DNA from: a bacterium
Lineage (GTDB): Bacteria > Armatimonadota > UBA5829
Length of the DNA stretch: 64,000 bases
NCBI GenBank assembly: GCA_021371935.1
Contig: JAJFVF010000004.1
Location: 124,001 to 188,000 of the forward strand
Reading direction: 5' to 3'
Part shown: piece by piece, positions 49,710-58,549 of the stretch
Layout of the letters: the number at the start of each line of letters is the position of its first letter
Numbering within the stretch: the stretch's first letter is position 1
Translations under genes and position numbers: made by a program
The notes under the pieces: generated by a model
What the model saw: only the letters and a program-made list of their open reading frames with translations
Told to the model about the DNA's origin: nothing
The model's database searches: none

Positions 49710-50420
49710 ATGGGAATAGCAGTCCATACAATTACCTACGGACAACAAAGCATCAACTTTACTGTTCGTTTCAGCCATAGGGAAAAACTAACTATATCGG
49801 TACACCCGGATCTTTCTGTAATCGTTGATGCACCTGACGACAAACAAATCGCTGAAGTAGTTGCGAGAGTGAAACGCCGGGCGGGATGGATCGTGCGTCA
49901 ACGTGATTTCTTCGAACGTTTTAAGCCTGAACAACCTGAGCGACGCTATGTTGGCGGCGAAACGCATATATATCTGGGTAGACAATATCGGCTCAAATTG
50001 ATTGAAGACAAGTTAGAATACGTTAAACTTACGCGAGGCTACTTTCTGATACAAACCCGAAATCCGCATGATTCAACCAAAGTCAAAAGTTTACTCGATA
50101 AATGGTATGCAGATCACAGTCGCCGTGTGATTAGAACGCGTATTGATCGTTGTTTTGAGTCTCTTCAAAGGTATGGTGTCAACTATCCCACATCGATTAC
50201 ATTTCGGCGAATGTCCAAACGCTGGGGAAGTTGCAACAAAGCTGGCGGCGTAATGCTAAACACTGAACTAGCAAAGGCATCGGTGTTTTGCATAGATTAC
50301 GTGATTACTCACGAGATGTGCCATCTGAAATATACAAACCACAGCAAGGATTTCTATAGACTGCTTGATCTTGTAATGCCAGATTGGAAAAGAAGAAAGT
50401 CTAAATTAGAGATATTGTAA
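49710..50420 (+). CDS. YgjP-like metallopeptidase-domain protein
   Basis: About 236 residues from ATG 49710. An in-frame start at 49662 would lie inside hsdR. The metal site is YVITHEMCHLKYTNHSKDFY near the C-terminus, with the HExxH pattern and a following His, preceded by SKRWGSCNKAGGVMLNTEL. This is the layout of the YgjP/DUF45 family of zinc peptidase-like proteins, which are often found directly behind hsdR in type I loci. Its contribution to restriction is not established. It follows hsdR by eight bases and so is likely cotranscribed. Confidence 0.85.
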   Translation: MGIAVHTITYGQQSINFTVRFSHREKLTISVHPDLSVIVDAPDDKQIAEVVARVKRRAGWIVRQRDFFERFKPEQPERRYVGGETHIYLGRQYRLKLIEDKLEYVKLTRGYFLIQTRNPHDSTKVKSLLDKWYADHSRRVIRTRIDRCFESLQRYGVNYPTSITFRRMSKRWGSCNKAGGVMLNTELAKASVFCIDYVITHEMCHLKYTNHSKDFYRLLDLVMPDWKRRKSKLEIL

Positions 50421-50466
50421 TAATAATGCATGTTAATCAATCATCTAATATGAATGGAGAACTACT

Positions 50467-52014
50467 ATGGGTGGGAACATTAAAGTAGGACTGTTCTTTG
50501 GTGCCGGAGCAGAGGTTTGCTACGGACTACCTTCTGGTGGAAAATTTGCGTTGGATTTGTTTCGAGCGAATGTAGATAAGGAAAAAACAAAGCTCCGAAA
50601 TAACATAAAAAGCGTAAATAAATTAAGCGTATATGCAAACAAGTGGCTGCCGAACGATTTTGATGTAAAACGCATTCATGCTTTCGGAAGATCAGACTTT
50701 GCCTCACTATTACAATCAATCATGGAGTATAGGCGTTATGATATCATAAAATTTCTGGATGAGTTCGACATCCAGGCTGAAAGAGTGCTGCAGTCTTGGG
50801 ACATATCGAAAGCTGAACTGAATCAGATATTTAAGAGTCTGATCGGTGAAGATATTGGAGATGTAATCTATGATCAAAAAGTAAGTTTGAGCACACAGCT
50901 CGGGGCAAATACGGATTTATTCAAATCAGAGTATTTTTCAGCCCTGTTGGAAGTATTAAAAAACCGACCAGAGTCCGAACTACTCACACGGAGCTTGAGA
51001 GCATTCCTACAGCTTCTTATAGGATGTCACGGTCAGAATCTTGCGAGTGGTCTGAACCAAGCTCTATTTGCAAAAGCACCGAACGATTTGCCTATATTTG
51101 ATGACATAGGCGGTGTATTTCGTATTGATTTATCATGCGCTGGGCTGACTGCGCTTGAGCTTGTTTTGGAAGAAGAAGCACATACCGTCAGTTCGTCATC
51201 AAGTATGGAGAGTATATTCGGTGAGTTTGCGCGAAAAATGTTGGAAGTGCTCTTGGAACGCCATCTGAATTACCAGGCACTAATAGACGAGCATTTTCGA
51301 TATCTTTACGATCCGAGGGCAGAGTGGGCTAAGTTCACAAAGATTGTAATCTTTCTCAATACTGCAAGAACCTATATTCTCAATAAAGCATGTGGTGATT
51401 CAGCCCGCATTAAAGACGGCCCAGGTTATTACCACGATCTATTAAACTTTGGAACTATCGGACTTGACATAAGGGCTATTGGAACAACCAACTACAATAG
51501 TTTGGTCCCTGAGGTGGCTGAAGGTGCGTTGTCAACATATCAGGTAGAGCATCTTAACGGCAGTGTACATGATTTCTACGATCCATATCTCAACACAATA
51601 GTCCACTTTACTGATGACAATGAATGTTTAAACTACGAAAGGATAACCGTACCGTTGATGTTCACTCAAAGTGGCATAAAGCCATTGACATGCATAGAGA
51701 TGTCGAAGCGTTATGTAGGCCTATATGATAGTTTCTGTGACTCAGATGCAGTTGTTGTTGTTGGATTTGGTTTCAATGGCGACGATGGCCATGTAAATGG
51801 CCTTTTTAGAAATCTCATAGACGAGTGCAATAAAGATATTTATATATGTCATTACCAATCCAATGGGTCTGATTCCGCAGCCGCAAGAAACTACGAGCGA
51901 AAGTTGCGGATCACGAATAGAGATCGGCTACATATCATTGGAGTAAATGATGAACGGAAGACTTTGAATGGCGATTTTTGGTATGAATCCATAGCAAAAG
52001 CCATCATTGGATAG
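50467..52014 (+). CDS. SIR2-like NAD-binding domain defence-type protein
   Basis: A 515-residue protein. The N-terminus (KVGLFFGAGAEVCYGLPSGG) is the NAD-binding loop typical of SIR2-like domains, and the C-terminal region (DAVVVVGFGFNGDDGHVNGL) is the matching Rossmann strand of the SIR2_2 type. Between them is a long helical insertion. Large SIR2-like proteins of this kind occur in anti-phage systems, where they may deplete NAD during infection. No second gene of Thoeris or a DSR partner is seen, so it may work alone or as part of the island. GGAGA precedes the ATG. The function is inferred from the fold and location. Confidence 0.68.
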   Translation: MGGNIKVGLFFGAGAEVCYGLPSGGKFALDLFRANVDKEKTKLRNNIKSVNKLSVYANKWLPNDFDVKRIHAFGRSDFASLLQSIMEYRRYDIIKFLDEFDIQAERVLQSWDISKAELNQIFKSLIGEDIGDVIYDQKVSLSTQLGANTDLFKSEYFSALLEVLKNRPESELLTRSLRAFLQLLIGCHGQNLASGLNQALFAKAPNDLPIFDDIGGVFRIDLSCAGLTALELVLEEEAHTVSSSSSMESIFGEFARKMLEVLLERHLNYQALIDEHFRYLYDPRAEWAKFTKIVIFLNTARTYILNKACGDSARIKDGPGYYHDLLNFGTIGLDIRAIGTTNYNSLVPEVAEGALSTYQVEHLNGSVHDFYDPYLNTIVHFTDDNECLNYERITVPLMFTQSGIKPLTCIEMSKRYVGLYDSFCDSDAVVVVGFGFNGDDGHVNGLFRNLIDECNKDIYICHYQSNGSDSAAARNYERKLRITNRDRLHIIGVNDERKTLNGDFWYESIAKAIIG

Positions 52015-52391
52015 ACCTACAATATCTTTTATAATGTAGACTCGAGATGGCCTTTAAGTGCAACTAAACTTAGAACAGTGAATAATAGCATATAAAAATC
52101 TCTTACCAAAAGATGATTGTAGAAAGTATCGATACTAAACAATGTGACTGCAAGACACTGCCTATATATCAATCTTGTGACCGGACTAATCCCCGGTCAC
52201 TGAATTCAGAGAAAATCTGCAAAACAGAGAGAAAATGTCCAGAAATGTGGGCTTTAGGAGCAAAGCCCGGCCACAAGATGCATCTCGAACAAGACGGGGA
52301 ATAGGTGGCTTTTACTCTCGTAAATACGCGAAAACCCTGCCGGAATCCCGACAGGGCAAAATCGCATAGAGAAAAGTTTAACTTTAATAAT
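52015..52391. other. Border region between the defence island and host core genes
   Basis: No convincing gene is present. Inverted repeats are TGACCGG/CCGGTCA around 52178-52200, GGGCTTT/AAAGCCC around 52249-52268 and the terminator at 52331-52356. The 3' end of tRNA-Pro lies at the right end, facing the island. One junction of the island is expected in this stretch, but no duplicated attachment sequence was found inside the window. Confidence 0.45.
52331..52356 (-). terminator. Intrinsic terminator after tRNA-Pro
   Basis: On the minus strand CCCTGTCGG and CCGGCAGGG form a stem with one mismatch around GATT, followed by TTTT. It lies 36 bases past the tRNA 3' end and probably ends transcription of the tRNA. 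Confidence 0.7.
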
Positions 52392-52469
52392 TGGTCGGGG
52401 CGGCGAGATTCGAACTCGCGACCTCTAGTTCCCAAAACTAGCGCGCTAACCAAGCTGCGCTACGCCCCG
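52392..52469 (-). tRNA. tRNA-Pro (anticodon UGG)
   Basis: A complete cloverleaf on the minus strand. The acceptor arms CGGGGCG/CGCCCCG, the anticodon stem CTAGT/ACTAG enclosing a TTTGGGA loop with anticodon TGG, and the T arm GCGAG-TTCGAAT-CTCGC are all matched. The CCA end is encoded. The 3' end faces the defence island, the orientation in which mobile elements usually insert. It lies 117 bases behind rpsI. Confidence 0.95.
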
Positions 52470-52528
52470 CGAGTTAATTATACCATTTCACTTCATATGC
52501 AACAAGAGAATTCCTTTAGTACACCATA

Positions 52529-52561
52529 ACTTGGTCCGGCAGAAATTCCGTCGGACCAAGT
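52529..52561 (-). terminator. Hairpin downstream of rpsI
   Basis: ACTTGGTCCG and CGGACCAAGT form a perfect 10-bp stem, 25 bases after the rpsI stop codon. No T-run follows directly, so it could be a terminator needing Rho or an RNA-end stabiliser between the ribosomal operon and tRNA-Pro. Confidence 0.6.
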
Positions 52562-52586
52562 CGTATACATCGAGCAGCAGTGTTCC

Positions 52587-52982
52587 TTAGCGCTTGCTGA
52601 ACTGGAACCCTCTTCTCGCTCTCTTGCGTCCGTATTTCTTTCGTTCTTTAACTCTCGGGTCTCTTGTCAAAAAGCCTTGGCGCCGAAGCGGAGTGCGCAT
52701 GTCATCGCCTGCCTCAAGCAGAGCCTTACTGATGCCATGGCGTACAGCACCGGCCTGACCGGAAATGCCTCCGCCTGTGCACTTGGCTACAACATCGAAC
52801 TTGCCCATCGAATCGACGGCTTCAAACGGCTGCATAATAAGCAACTCAAGAGCCTTTCGCCCGACGTATTCAGACATCGTTCGACCGTTGATGGTGACGT
52901 TCCCCTCACCCGGAACCAGCCATACTCTTGCCGTAGCGTTCTTTCTGTGACCCGTACCATAATATCTTGCGGTCTGTTCCAA
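52587..52982 (-). CDS. rpsI: 30S ribosomal protein S9
   Basis: A 131-residue protein with YYGTGHRKNATARVWLVPG at the start, DVVAKCTGGGISGQAGAVRH in the middle and the basic tail KYGRKRARRGFQFSKR that reaches the ribosomal P site. The start is a TTG with GGAGGA five bases upstream, which is rare for a ribosomal protein. It is the last gene of the cluster, following rplM as in most bacteria. Confidence 0.96.
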   Translation of the reverse strand: MEQTARYYGTGHRKNATARVWLVPGEGNVTINGRTMSEYVGRKALELLIMQPFEAVDSMGKFDVVAKCTGGGISGQAGAVRHGISKALLEAGDDMRTPLRRQGFLTRDPRVKERKKYGRKRARRGFQFSKR

Positions 52983-53048
52983 ATCGTTCCTCCGTAAAAA
53001 GTCAAAAAGCAGAAAACATCACCCGCCTCAACTTTTTGACATCCAGAT

Positions 53049-53477
53049 CTAGAATTTCAATTCCTCGGGCTTCTGAGCATCCTGAGAGTGCTCTGAACCC
53101 GCATAGACTCTGAGCTTTTTCAGTATCGCATCACCCAGCTTGTTGTGCGGAAGCATACCTTTGACTGCCCGCATAACTGCCTTCTCGGGTGTTTGCTCCA
53201 TCATTGATGCACGACTTACACTCTTAAGACCACCAGGATAGCCGGAATGCCTGTATATAAGCTCGGCACCCTTGTTGGTCCCTGTCAAGACAAGCTTTGA
53301 AGCGTTTATGATTATAACATGATCGCCACAGTCCATGTGTGGAGTAAATGTCGGCTTATGCTTGCCACGTAGAATCTTTGCAGCCTCAGCCGCCACTCTT
53401 CCAAGTGGCATCCCAGCACCATCAATCACAAACCACTTTTTTGTCGTATCTTCGCGTTTAGCAAAATATGTACCCAT
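53049..53477 (-). CDS. rplM: 50S ribosomal protein L13
   Basis: A 142-residue protein of standard length. [19 protein letters not shown] at the start, [20 protein letters not shown] and [20 protein letters not shown] are the conserved L13 segments. It is paired with rpsI, as is usual, and follows truA by 12 bases. It binds 23S rRNA early in large-subunit assembly. Confidence 0.97.
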   Translation of the reverse strand: MGTYFAKREDTTKKWFVIDGAGMPLGRVAAEAAKILRGKHKPTFTPHMDCGDHVIIINASKLVLTGTNKGAELIYRHSGYPGGLKSVSRASMMEQTPEKAVMRAVKGMLPHNKLGDAILKKLRVYAGSEHSQDAQKPEELKF

Positions 53478-53489
53478 CGAGTATCCTCT

Positions 53490-54224
53490 TTAGTATTCAA
53501 CTTCCATAAGGCAAAGGCCCTGTGGGGGTGCCGTCTTACCTGCAACCCTGCGATCCTGTGCCTCCAAAATGTCACAAACATCCGAGCCAGCCAACTTGCC
53601 CAGACCTACATCGACCAGCGTCCCGACTATCACTCTGACCATCGAACGCAGAAAAGCATTCGCTCGCATCTCGATTATCACATGCTCGCCGTGCCCGTCG
53701 ACCACAATCGACTTCATATCACGAACAGGGCAATCATCCGCCCCCCTCGCACACCAAAACGACGAGAAATCATGAACACCCAGAAGGCATCTAGCCCCTG
53801 CTCTCATCGCATCGACATTCAGTGGCCGATTTATATGCCAACAGAAACGTCCTTCAAGTGCGCTCCGCACGCTCTGACTGAGTATATCATATCTATACAG
53901 TCTGGAAACTGCCGAATATCTGGCATGGAAATCATTTTCCACTTCGACTGCCGAAAGAACTGCTATATCCTTCGGAAGCAGCGAGTTCATCGCCGCACAT
54001 ACCCGATCAGTCGGAATGCCTTCATCTATTCGGAAATTTATTACCTGACCTGCCGCATGCACCCCGGCATCAGTGCGTCCCGAACCATACACTATCACCT
54101 TGCGTTTTACGAGCGTGGATAGAACTCTTTCAAGCTCTCCCTGGATCGTCGGCACGCCCGGCTGATACTGAAAGCCGAAGTAGTCAGTGCCGTCGTATTC
54201 AACGACGACCTTGACGTTTCTCAC
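53490..54224 (-). CDS. truA: tRNA pseudouridine synthase A
   Basis: A 244-residue enzyme that makes pseudouridine at positions 38-40 of tRNA anticodon arms. YDGTDYFGFQYQPGVPTIQG and the catalytic-Asp segment VYGSGRTDAGVHAAGQVINF are clear, as are YRYDILSQS and MRANAFLRSMVRVIVG. The start is a GTG overlapping the rplQ stop by one base (TAGTG). Its position between rplQ and rplM is the common one. Confidence 0.95.
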   Translation of the reverse strand: MRNVKVVVEYDGTDYFGFQYQPGVPTIQGELERVLSTLVKRKVIVYGSGRTDAGVHAAGQVINFRIDEGIPTDRVCAAMNSLLPKDIAVLSAVEVENDFHARYSAVSRLYRYDILSQSVRSALEGRFCWHINRPLNVDAMRAGARCLLGVHDFSSFWCARGADDCPVRDMKSIVVDGHGEHVIIEMRANAFLRSMVRVIVGTLVDVGLGKLAGSDVCDILEAQDRRVAGKTAPPQGLCLMEVEY

Positions 54225-54652
54225 TAGTCTACCGCGAGTTCCAGCTTGACTACAGAAGCAGCATCGCCGCGCCTTAACCCGATCTTCGTCATTCGAGTGT
54301 AACCGCTCTGCTTGTCCGCAAACTTTGGCGCAACTACATCAAACAAATGCTTCACAGCATCGTTTGCTACCATCTCAGCGCGCAATTCCTTCTGAGCTTT
54401 GCCGTTAGCACTGAGCATACCCTTGGGCATGTTGGCTGTCGGCAAAACCTTTCGAGCCATTCTGCGCGCATGAACCGTATTCTGCTTTGCAAGCGTAATC
54501 AGCTTTTCAGCAATGGCTCGAGCTTCCTTTGCGCGAGGCTCGGTCGTCTCTATCTTTTCATACATTATCAAGGACCTTACCAGACCATGCAAAAGGGCCA
54601 TCCTCTGGTCGGTCGGCAGATCCAGTTTTCTTCCAGCAACACGATGTCGCAT
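54224..54652 (-). CDS. rplQ: 50S ribosomal protein L17
   Basis: A 142-residue protein beginning MRHRVAGRKLDLPTDQRMAL and including RSLIMYEKIETTEPRAKEAR, both typical of L17, with a C-terminal GYTRMTKIGLRRGDAASVV segment. It follows rpoA by 19 bases, the standard order in the alpha operon. L17 lies near the exit tunnel of the large subunit. Confidence 0.97.
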   Translation of the reverse strand: MRHRVAGRKLDLPTDQRMALLHGLVRSLIMYEKIETTEPRAKEARAIAEKLITLAKQNTVHARRMARKVLPTANMPKGMLSANGKAQKELRAEMVANDAVKHLFDVVAPKFADKQSGYTRMTKIGLRRGDAASVVKLELAVD

Positions 54653-54671
54653 TTTTTACCTGCCTTATCTT

Positions 54672-55760
54672 CTACTCTTCGGCTTCATCAACTTCTTCTT
54701 CGGAGCCAGAGGTCTCTTCTTCAGACTCGGCTATCTCCTCGTCCTCGAAATCCTCATCCTCTTCATCATCTCCGGATGGGAATATCTTCAGTTCACTGCG
54801 CTCCCCACCCAGTTTGAGAGAGAGATTCATAGACTCAAGCTTATCGCGCACCTCATTCAAAGACTTCTTACCGAAGTTTCTTATGTTCATAAGGTCCGCT
54901 TCAGTGAGCTGAACAAGTTCGTGTATCGTAAGAACATTCGCCTTCTTTAGACAATTATATGTCCTGACGGAAAAGTCCAACTCCTCAATCCGGGCATCAG
55001 GCGGTCCAGGAAGATTACCCATACCGGCCTCACCAAACTCGATGCCTGCACCCTTCGGCTTTCGTGCAAAGTCAAAGAAAAGCCTCAACTGCTTGTCGAG
55101 AATCTTTGCCGCGTCGCTTATAGCGTCACTCGGCATTACTGTTCCGTTTGTTGTAACTTCGATCACAAGACGATCATAGTCCGTTTTGTGACCGACCCTT
55201 GTTGGATCAACCGTATAGCTGACTTGCCGCACAGGTGCAAAGATCGCTCCAATCGGTATCACGCCAATGCTCTTTTTAATATTCTCCTGTTTCTCAGGAA
55301 GAACATATCCCTTGCCGCGTTCAACGGTCAGTTCGGCCCGCAATGCAGCCGTCTCATCGTTTAATGTTGCAATATGCACCTCGGGGTTTACTATCTCTAC
55401 CTCGGGTGGTGTTATCAGGTCGGCACCCGTAACCTCACCGGGTCCATGAACATCAAGCCTGATTACGCGAGGTTCATCAATATCCTCCGCGCCATCAAGA
55501 TCCATCCTGACATACAGCTCACGCAGGTTAAGGATCAATTCAGTCGTATCTTCTTTAACCCCGGGTATTGTAGAAAACTCATGTAACACACCATCAATCT
55601 TAACCGATGTAATGGCGGCTCCCGGTATTGAAGCCAACAGCACTCTTCTCAGAGCGTTGCCGATTGTATAACCAAACCCCTGATCCAGCGGTTCAACAAC
55701 GAACTTTCCATAGGTTGCCCCGTCTTCCAATATTTCGATGCGCGGCGCTACCATCTCCAT
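54672..55760 (-). CDS. rpoA: RNA polymerase alpha subunit with acidic C-terminal extension
   Basis: A 362-residue alpha subunit, longer than the usual 310-330. The N-terminal assembly domain shows GFGYTIGNALRRVLLASIPG, and the C-terminal DNA-binding domain has LKKANVLTIHELVQLTEADL and RNFGKKSLNEVRDKL. After residue about 320 comes a tail of some 40 mostly Glu, Asp and Ser residues (SGDDEEDEDFEDEEIAESEE). This is seldom seen and could bind basic proteins or affect contacts of the alpha-CTD. GGAGGCGACC precedes the ATG. It follows rpsD, as in other bacteria. Confidence 0.96.
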   Translation of the reverse strand: MEMVAPRIEILEDGATYGKFVVEPLDQGFGYTIGNALRRVLLASIPGAAITSVKIDGVLHEFSTIPGVKEDTTELILNLRELYVRMDLDGAEDIDEPRVIRLDVHGPGEVTGADLITPPEVEIVNPEVHIATLNDETAALRAELTVERGKGYVLPEKQENIKKSIGVIPIGAIFAPVRQVSYTVDPTRVGHKTDYDRLVIEVTTNGTVMPSDAISDAAKILDKQLRLFFDFARKPKGAGIEFGEAGMGNLPGPPDARIEELDFSVRTYNCLKKANVLTIHELVQLTEADLMNIRNFGKKSLNEVRDKLESMNLSLKLGGERSELKIFPSGDDEEDEDFEDEEIAESEEETSGSEEEVDEAEE

Positions 55761-55779
55761 GTTTTGGTCGCCTCCGTTA

Positions 55780-56412
55780 TTATCTCGAATAGAACTCGAC
55801 TATTAGCGATTCTTGCACATCTGTATCGATCTCGTCGCGTGTGGGAGCCGACACAATGTTGCCCCTGAATTGATTCGCATCGAACTGAAGCCAGGTGGGC
55901 AACGCCCTTCCGCCCGACGCCTCGATTGCCCCGACAAGCGGAGGAATCTTCTTAGCACCCTCGACTACCTCAACAGTGTCATTTGGACGGACCTGATATG
56001 AAGGGATGTCCACGCGCTTCCCGTTGACCATAATATGGCCATGATTGACGAATTGACGAGCCTGGGCTCTTGATGTCGCAAGTCCCAGCCGATATACCAC
56101 ATTGTCCAGACGCATCTCCAGAAGCTGGAGCAGGTTCTCACCCGTTACGCCCGTTCGCCGCGTGGCTTCCTTGACATATATTCTGAACTGGCCTTCTCTT
56201 ATGCCATATACACGGCGCATCTTCTGCTTTTCGCGGAGCTGGACGCCGTAATCAGACAATTTGCGCCGCATGCCGCCCTGACCGTGCTGGCCAGGCGGGT
56301 ATGCCCTCTTCTCAACAGGGCACTTGCGGGAATAGCACTTATCGCCCTTAAGATAGAGCTTTACGCCTTCGCGTCTGCACAATCTGCAGACAGCGTTTCC
56401 TTCCGATGCCAT
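55780..56412 (-). CDS. rpsD: 30S ribosomal protein S4
   Basis: A 210-residue protein with an N-terminal zinc-type start ([20 protein letters not shown], then [19 protein letters not shown]), which has the four cysteines of the zinc-binding S4 form. The S4 RNA-binding domain [20 protein letters not shown] and [19 protein letters not shown] follows. It nucleates the small-subunit body assembly on 16S rRNA and is in the usual place before rpoA. Confidence 0.97.
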   Translation of the reverse strand: MASEGNAVCRLCRREGVKLYLKGDKCYSRKCPVEKRAYPPGQHGQGGMRRKLSDYGVQLREKQKMRRVYGIREGQFRIYVKEATRRTGVTGENLLQLLEMRLDNVVYRLGLATSRAQARQFVNHGHIMVNGKRVDIPSYQVRPNDTVEVVEGAKKIPPLVGAIEASGGRALPTWLQFDANQFRGNIVSAPTRDEIDTDVQESLIVEFYSR

Positions 56413-56482
56413 ACCTTATCTCCATTTGATATTTGATATTTAGTATTGAGTATTGATACTAAATATATGCGTTATGCTTTGT

Positions 56483-56878
56483 TTATACTCTGCGTCGTTT
56501 CGGTGGACGACAGCCGTTGTGAGGGATCGGGGTGCAGTCTTTTATCATACTGACCTCCAAACCCACTGTCTGAAGAGACCTTATTGCTGTCTCGCGTCCC
56601 GAACCGGGACCCTTGACCAATACATCCACACGCTTCATTCCATGCTCCATGGCCTTGCGCGCTGCCGCTTCAGCAGCCAACTGCGCTGCAAACGGGGTGC
56701 TCTTCTTTGTCCCCTTGAATCCAACCTGACCCGCACTTGACCATGCAACCACGGCGCCGGTCGTATCGGTTATGGACACTATAGTATTATTAAACGTGCT
56801 CTTAATGTGCGCTACGCCCTGGACGATATTTTTCTTTTCCTTGGCTTTTGTACGCACAGTCGCTGCTTTTCTAACCAA
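56483..56878 (-). CDS. rpsK: 30S ribosomal protein S11
   Basis: A 131-residue protein with the conserved [18 protein letters not shown], then [18 protein letters not shown] and the C-terminal [18 protein letters not shown]. Length and order (rpsM before, rpsD after) are standard. S11 forms part of the mRNA exit region of the small subunit platform. Confidence 0.97.
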   Translation of the reverse strand: MVRKAATVRTKAKEKKNIVQGVAHIKSTFNNTIVSITDTTGAVVAWSSAGQVGFKGTKKSTPFAAQLAAEAAARKAMEHGMKRVDVLVKGPGSGRETAIRSLQTVGLEVSMIKDCTPIPHNGCRPPKRRRV

Positions 56879-56888
56879 TTATAGCCTC

Positions 56889-57260
56889 CTACTTCTTGCG
56901 GCGTACGCCGACAGTTCTTCGCGGACCCTTACGCATTCGCGCATTGGTCTTCGTTCGCTGACCACGTACAGGCAATCCGCGGCGATGCCTAAGACCCCTG
57001 TAGGAGCCGATTTCCATAAGACGCCTGATGCTCATTGAAAGCTCACGCCGTAGATCGCCTTCCACGGTGTATTCGCCTTCAATAACACGCCTTAGTTCCG
57101 ATATTTCACCTTCCGTCAGGTCACGCATCCTTGTATTCGGATCGACTCCCGCCTTCTCAACTATCTTCTGAGCGCTGGGAAGACCGATTCCGTATATATA
57201 GGTCAGCGCATATTCTACTTTTTTGTCCCTGGGAAGGTCTACACCTGCAATTCTCGCCAA
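56889..57260 (-). CDS. rpsM: 30S ribosomal protein S13
   Basis: A 123-residue protein starting [19 protein letters not shown], with [19 protein letters not shown] (helix-hairpin-helix) and the basic end [20 protein letters not shown]. It contacts the P-site tRNA and the central bridge. It follows rpmJ after an 82-base gap that holds a small palindromic repeat. Confidence 0.97.
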   Translation of the reverse strand: MARIAGVDLPRDKKVEYALTYIYGIGLPSAQKIVEKAGVDPNTRMRDLTEGEISELRRVIEGEYTVEGDLRRELSMSIRRLMEIGSYRGLRHRRGLPVRGQRTKTNARMRKGPRRTVGVRRKK

Positions 57261-57294
57261 GCTACATTACCCTCCAATCAAAAAGGTGTGGGAT

Positions 57295-57336
57295 TCCCCC
57301 TCACCCCAACCCTCTCCCGCCAGGAGAGAGGGAACT
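57295..57336. repeat. Short palindromic repeat between rpsM and rpmJ
   Basis: CCCTCTCC and GGAGAGAGGG enclose a short CGCCA centre within a CCCTCACCCCAACCC context. Such palindromes occur as dispersed intergenic repeats in many bacterial genomes. Only one copy is in this window. It may form a hairpin in the rpmJ-rpsM transcript. Confidence 0.5.
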
Positions 57337-57342
57337 AAGTTA

Positions 57343-57459
57343 CTATCCTTGTCGCTGTTTATGCTTAGGATACTGCTTGCAGATCACGCGGATAACACCC
57401 TTCCGCTTGATCACCTTGCACTTGTCACACATGGGCTTCACAGAAGCTCTTACTTTCAT
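57343..57459 (-). CDS. rpmJ: 50S ribosomal protein L36
   Basis: A 38-residue protein, [20 protein letters not shown] followed by a [18 protein letters not shown] end. Cys11, Cys14, Cys27 and His32 form the zinc-binding set of the C+ type of L36. It has the standard length and the usual position between infA and rpsM. Confidence 0.95.
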   Translation of the reverse strand: MKVRASVKPMCDKCKVIKRKGVIRVICKQYPKHKQRQG

Positions 57460-57555
57460 CTATTTGACCTCTCAGAATGTAGAAAGCAATCCTACCGAAG
57501 TCCACACCCGAGTGTTCGATGTGAGGGTGAAGACCAGCCGCCGGTTGTCATGCCC

Positions 57556-57774
57556 CTACTTGTATCGATATATAATTCTCCCCCGAGTCAGGTCATACGG
57601 GCTAAGTTCCAATAATACGCGATCTCCTGGCAGGATTTTTATAAAGTGCATCCTGATCTTGCCAGAGACATGCGCGAGCACCATATGCCCATTCGGGAGT
57701 TCCACACGAAACATTGCGTTGGGAAGGGATTCACTTACCCGCCCTTCGACTTCTATGGCCTTTTCTTTAGCCAT
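57556..57774 (-). CDS. infA: Translation initiation factor IF-1
   Basis: A 72-residue single OB-fold protein: [20 protein letters not shown], then [20 protein letters not shown] and [15 protein letters not shown]. It blocks the ribosomal A site during initiation. It overlaps the end of map by eight bases, and rpmJ follows. Both are usual. Confidence 0.97.
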   Translation of the reverse strand: MAKEKAIEVEGRVSESLPNAMFRVELPNGHMVLAHVSGKIRMHFIKILPGDRVLLELSPYDLTRGRIIYRYK

Positions 57775-58549
57775 TTGTGGTTAACGCCTCCTCAGTCGGT
57801 ATCACGGTCAGGATGTCAGGACCGTCACGTCTTATCGCAACAGTATGCTCAAAATGAGCTGACAAAGAACCGTCCGCTGTAACTACCGTCCAACTGTCCC
57901 CAAGAGTCTCGACCTCATATGTACCGACATTTACCATAGGCTCTATTGCCAGAGTCATTCCCTCTTCGAGCCTTACGCCCTTACCCGGCATGCCATAGTT
58001 CGGAACATGCGGGTCCTCATGCATATTTCGCCCTATTCCATGGCCGACCAGATCACGGACAACTGAATAGCCATTCTTCTCAACGTATGACTGAATAGCA
58101 TGACCAATGTCTGACAATCTGTTGCCGACCCTGGCAGCATCAATACCCATATACAGCGCCTCGCGAGTAACTCTCAACAGACGCTTTGCTTCTTCAGTCC
58201 CTTTGTCGCCAACTAAAATTGTTATCGCCGAATCGCCCTGCCAGCCGTCTACAATTGCTCCAAAGTCTATACCCACAATATCGCCTGACATCAGTGCTCT
58301 GTTACCAGGAATACCATGAACCACTTCTTCATTTACAGCAACACACACTGAATTAGGGTAGCCTCTATAATTCTTAAACGAGCTTTTGGCACGATACTTC
58401 TTGGTCAGCTCTTCGGCCATCCGGTCGATATCCAACGTAGTTGTCTTGCCCGGAACGATTGATTCAGCAATCTCTTTCAGACACCTCGCAACTACCGCAC
58501 CTGCGGCTCGCATTTTTTCTATCTGAGCCGGCGTCTTTTTGATTATCAT
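57767..58549 (-). CDS. map: Type I methionine aminopeptidase
   Basis: A 260-residue enzyme that removes the initiator methionine. The metal ligands and substrate His are visible in [20 protein letters not shown], then [45 protein letters not shown] and [10 protein letters not shown]. The start overlaps the adk stop by one base (TAATG), so the genes are coupled. It lacks the N-terminal zinc-finger extension of longer forms. Confidence 0.97.
   Translation of the reverse strand: MIIKKTPAQIEKMRAAGAVVARCLKEIAESIVPGKTTTLDIDRMAEELTKKYRAKSSFKNYRGYPNSVCVAVNEEVVHGIPGNRALMSGDIVGIDFGAIVDGWQGDSAITILVGDKGTEEAKRLLRVTREALYMGIDAARVGNRLSDIGHAIQSYVEKNGYSVVRDLVGHGIGRNMHEDPHVPNYGMPGKGVRLEEGMTLAIEPMVNVGTYEVETLGDSWTVVTADGSLSAHFEHTVAIRRDGPDILTVIPTEEALTTNG

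Noticed and set aside
52113-52310. Cys-rich 63-codon open frame in the island border
   Set aside because: It has no ribosome site and overlaps inverted repeats; its composition does not look coding.
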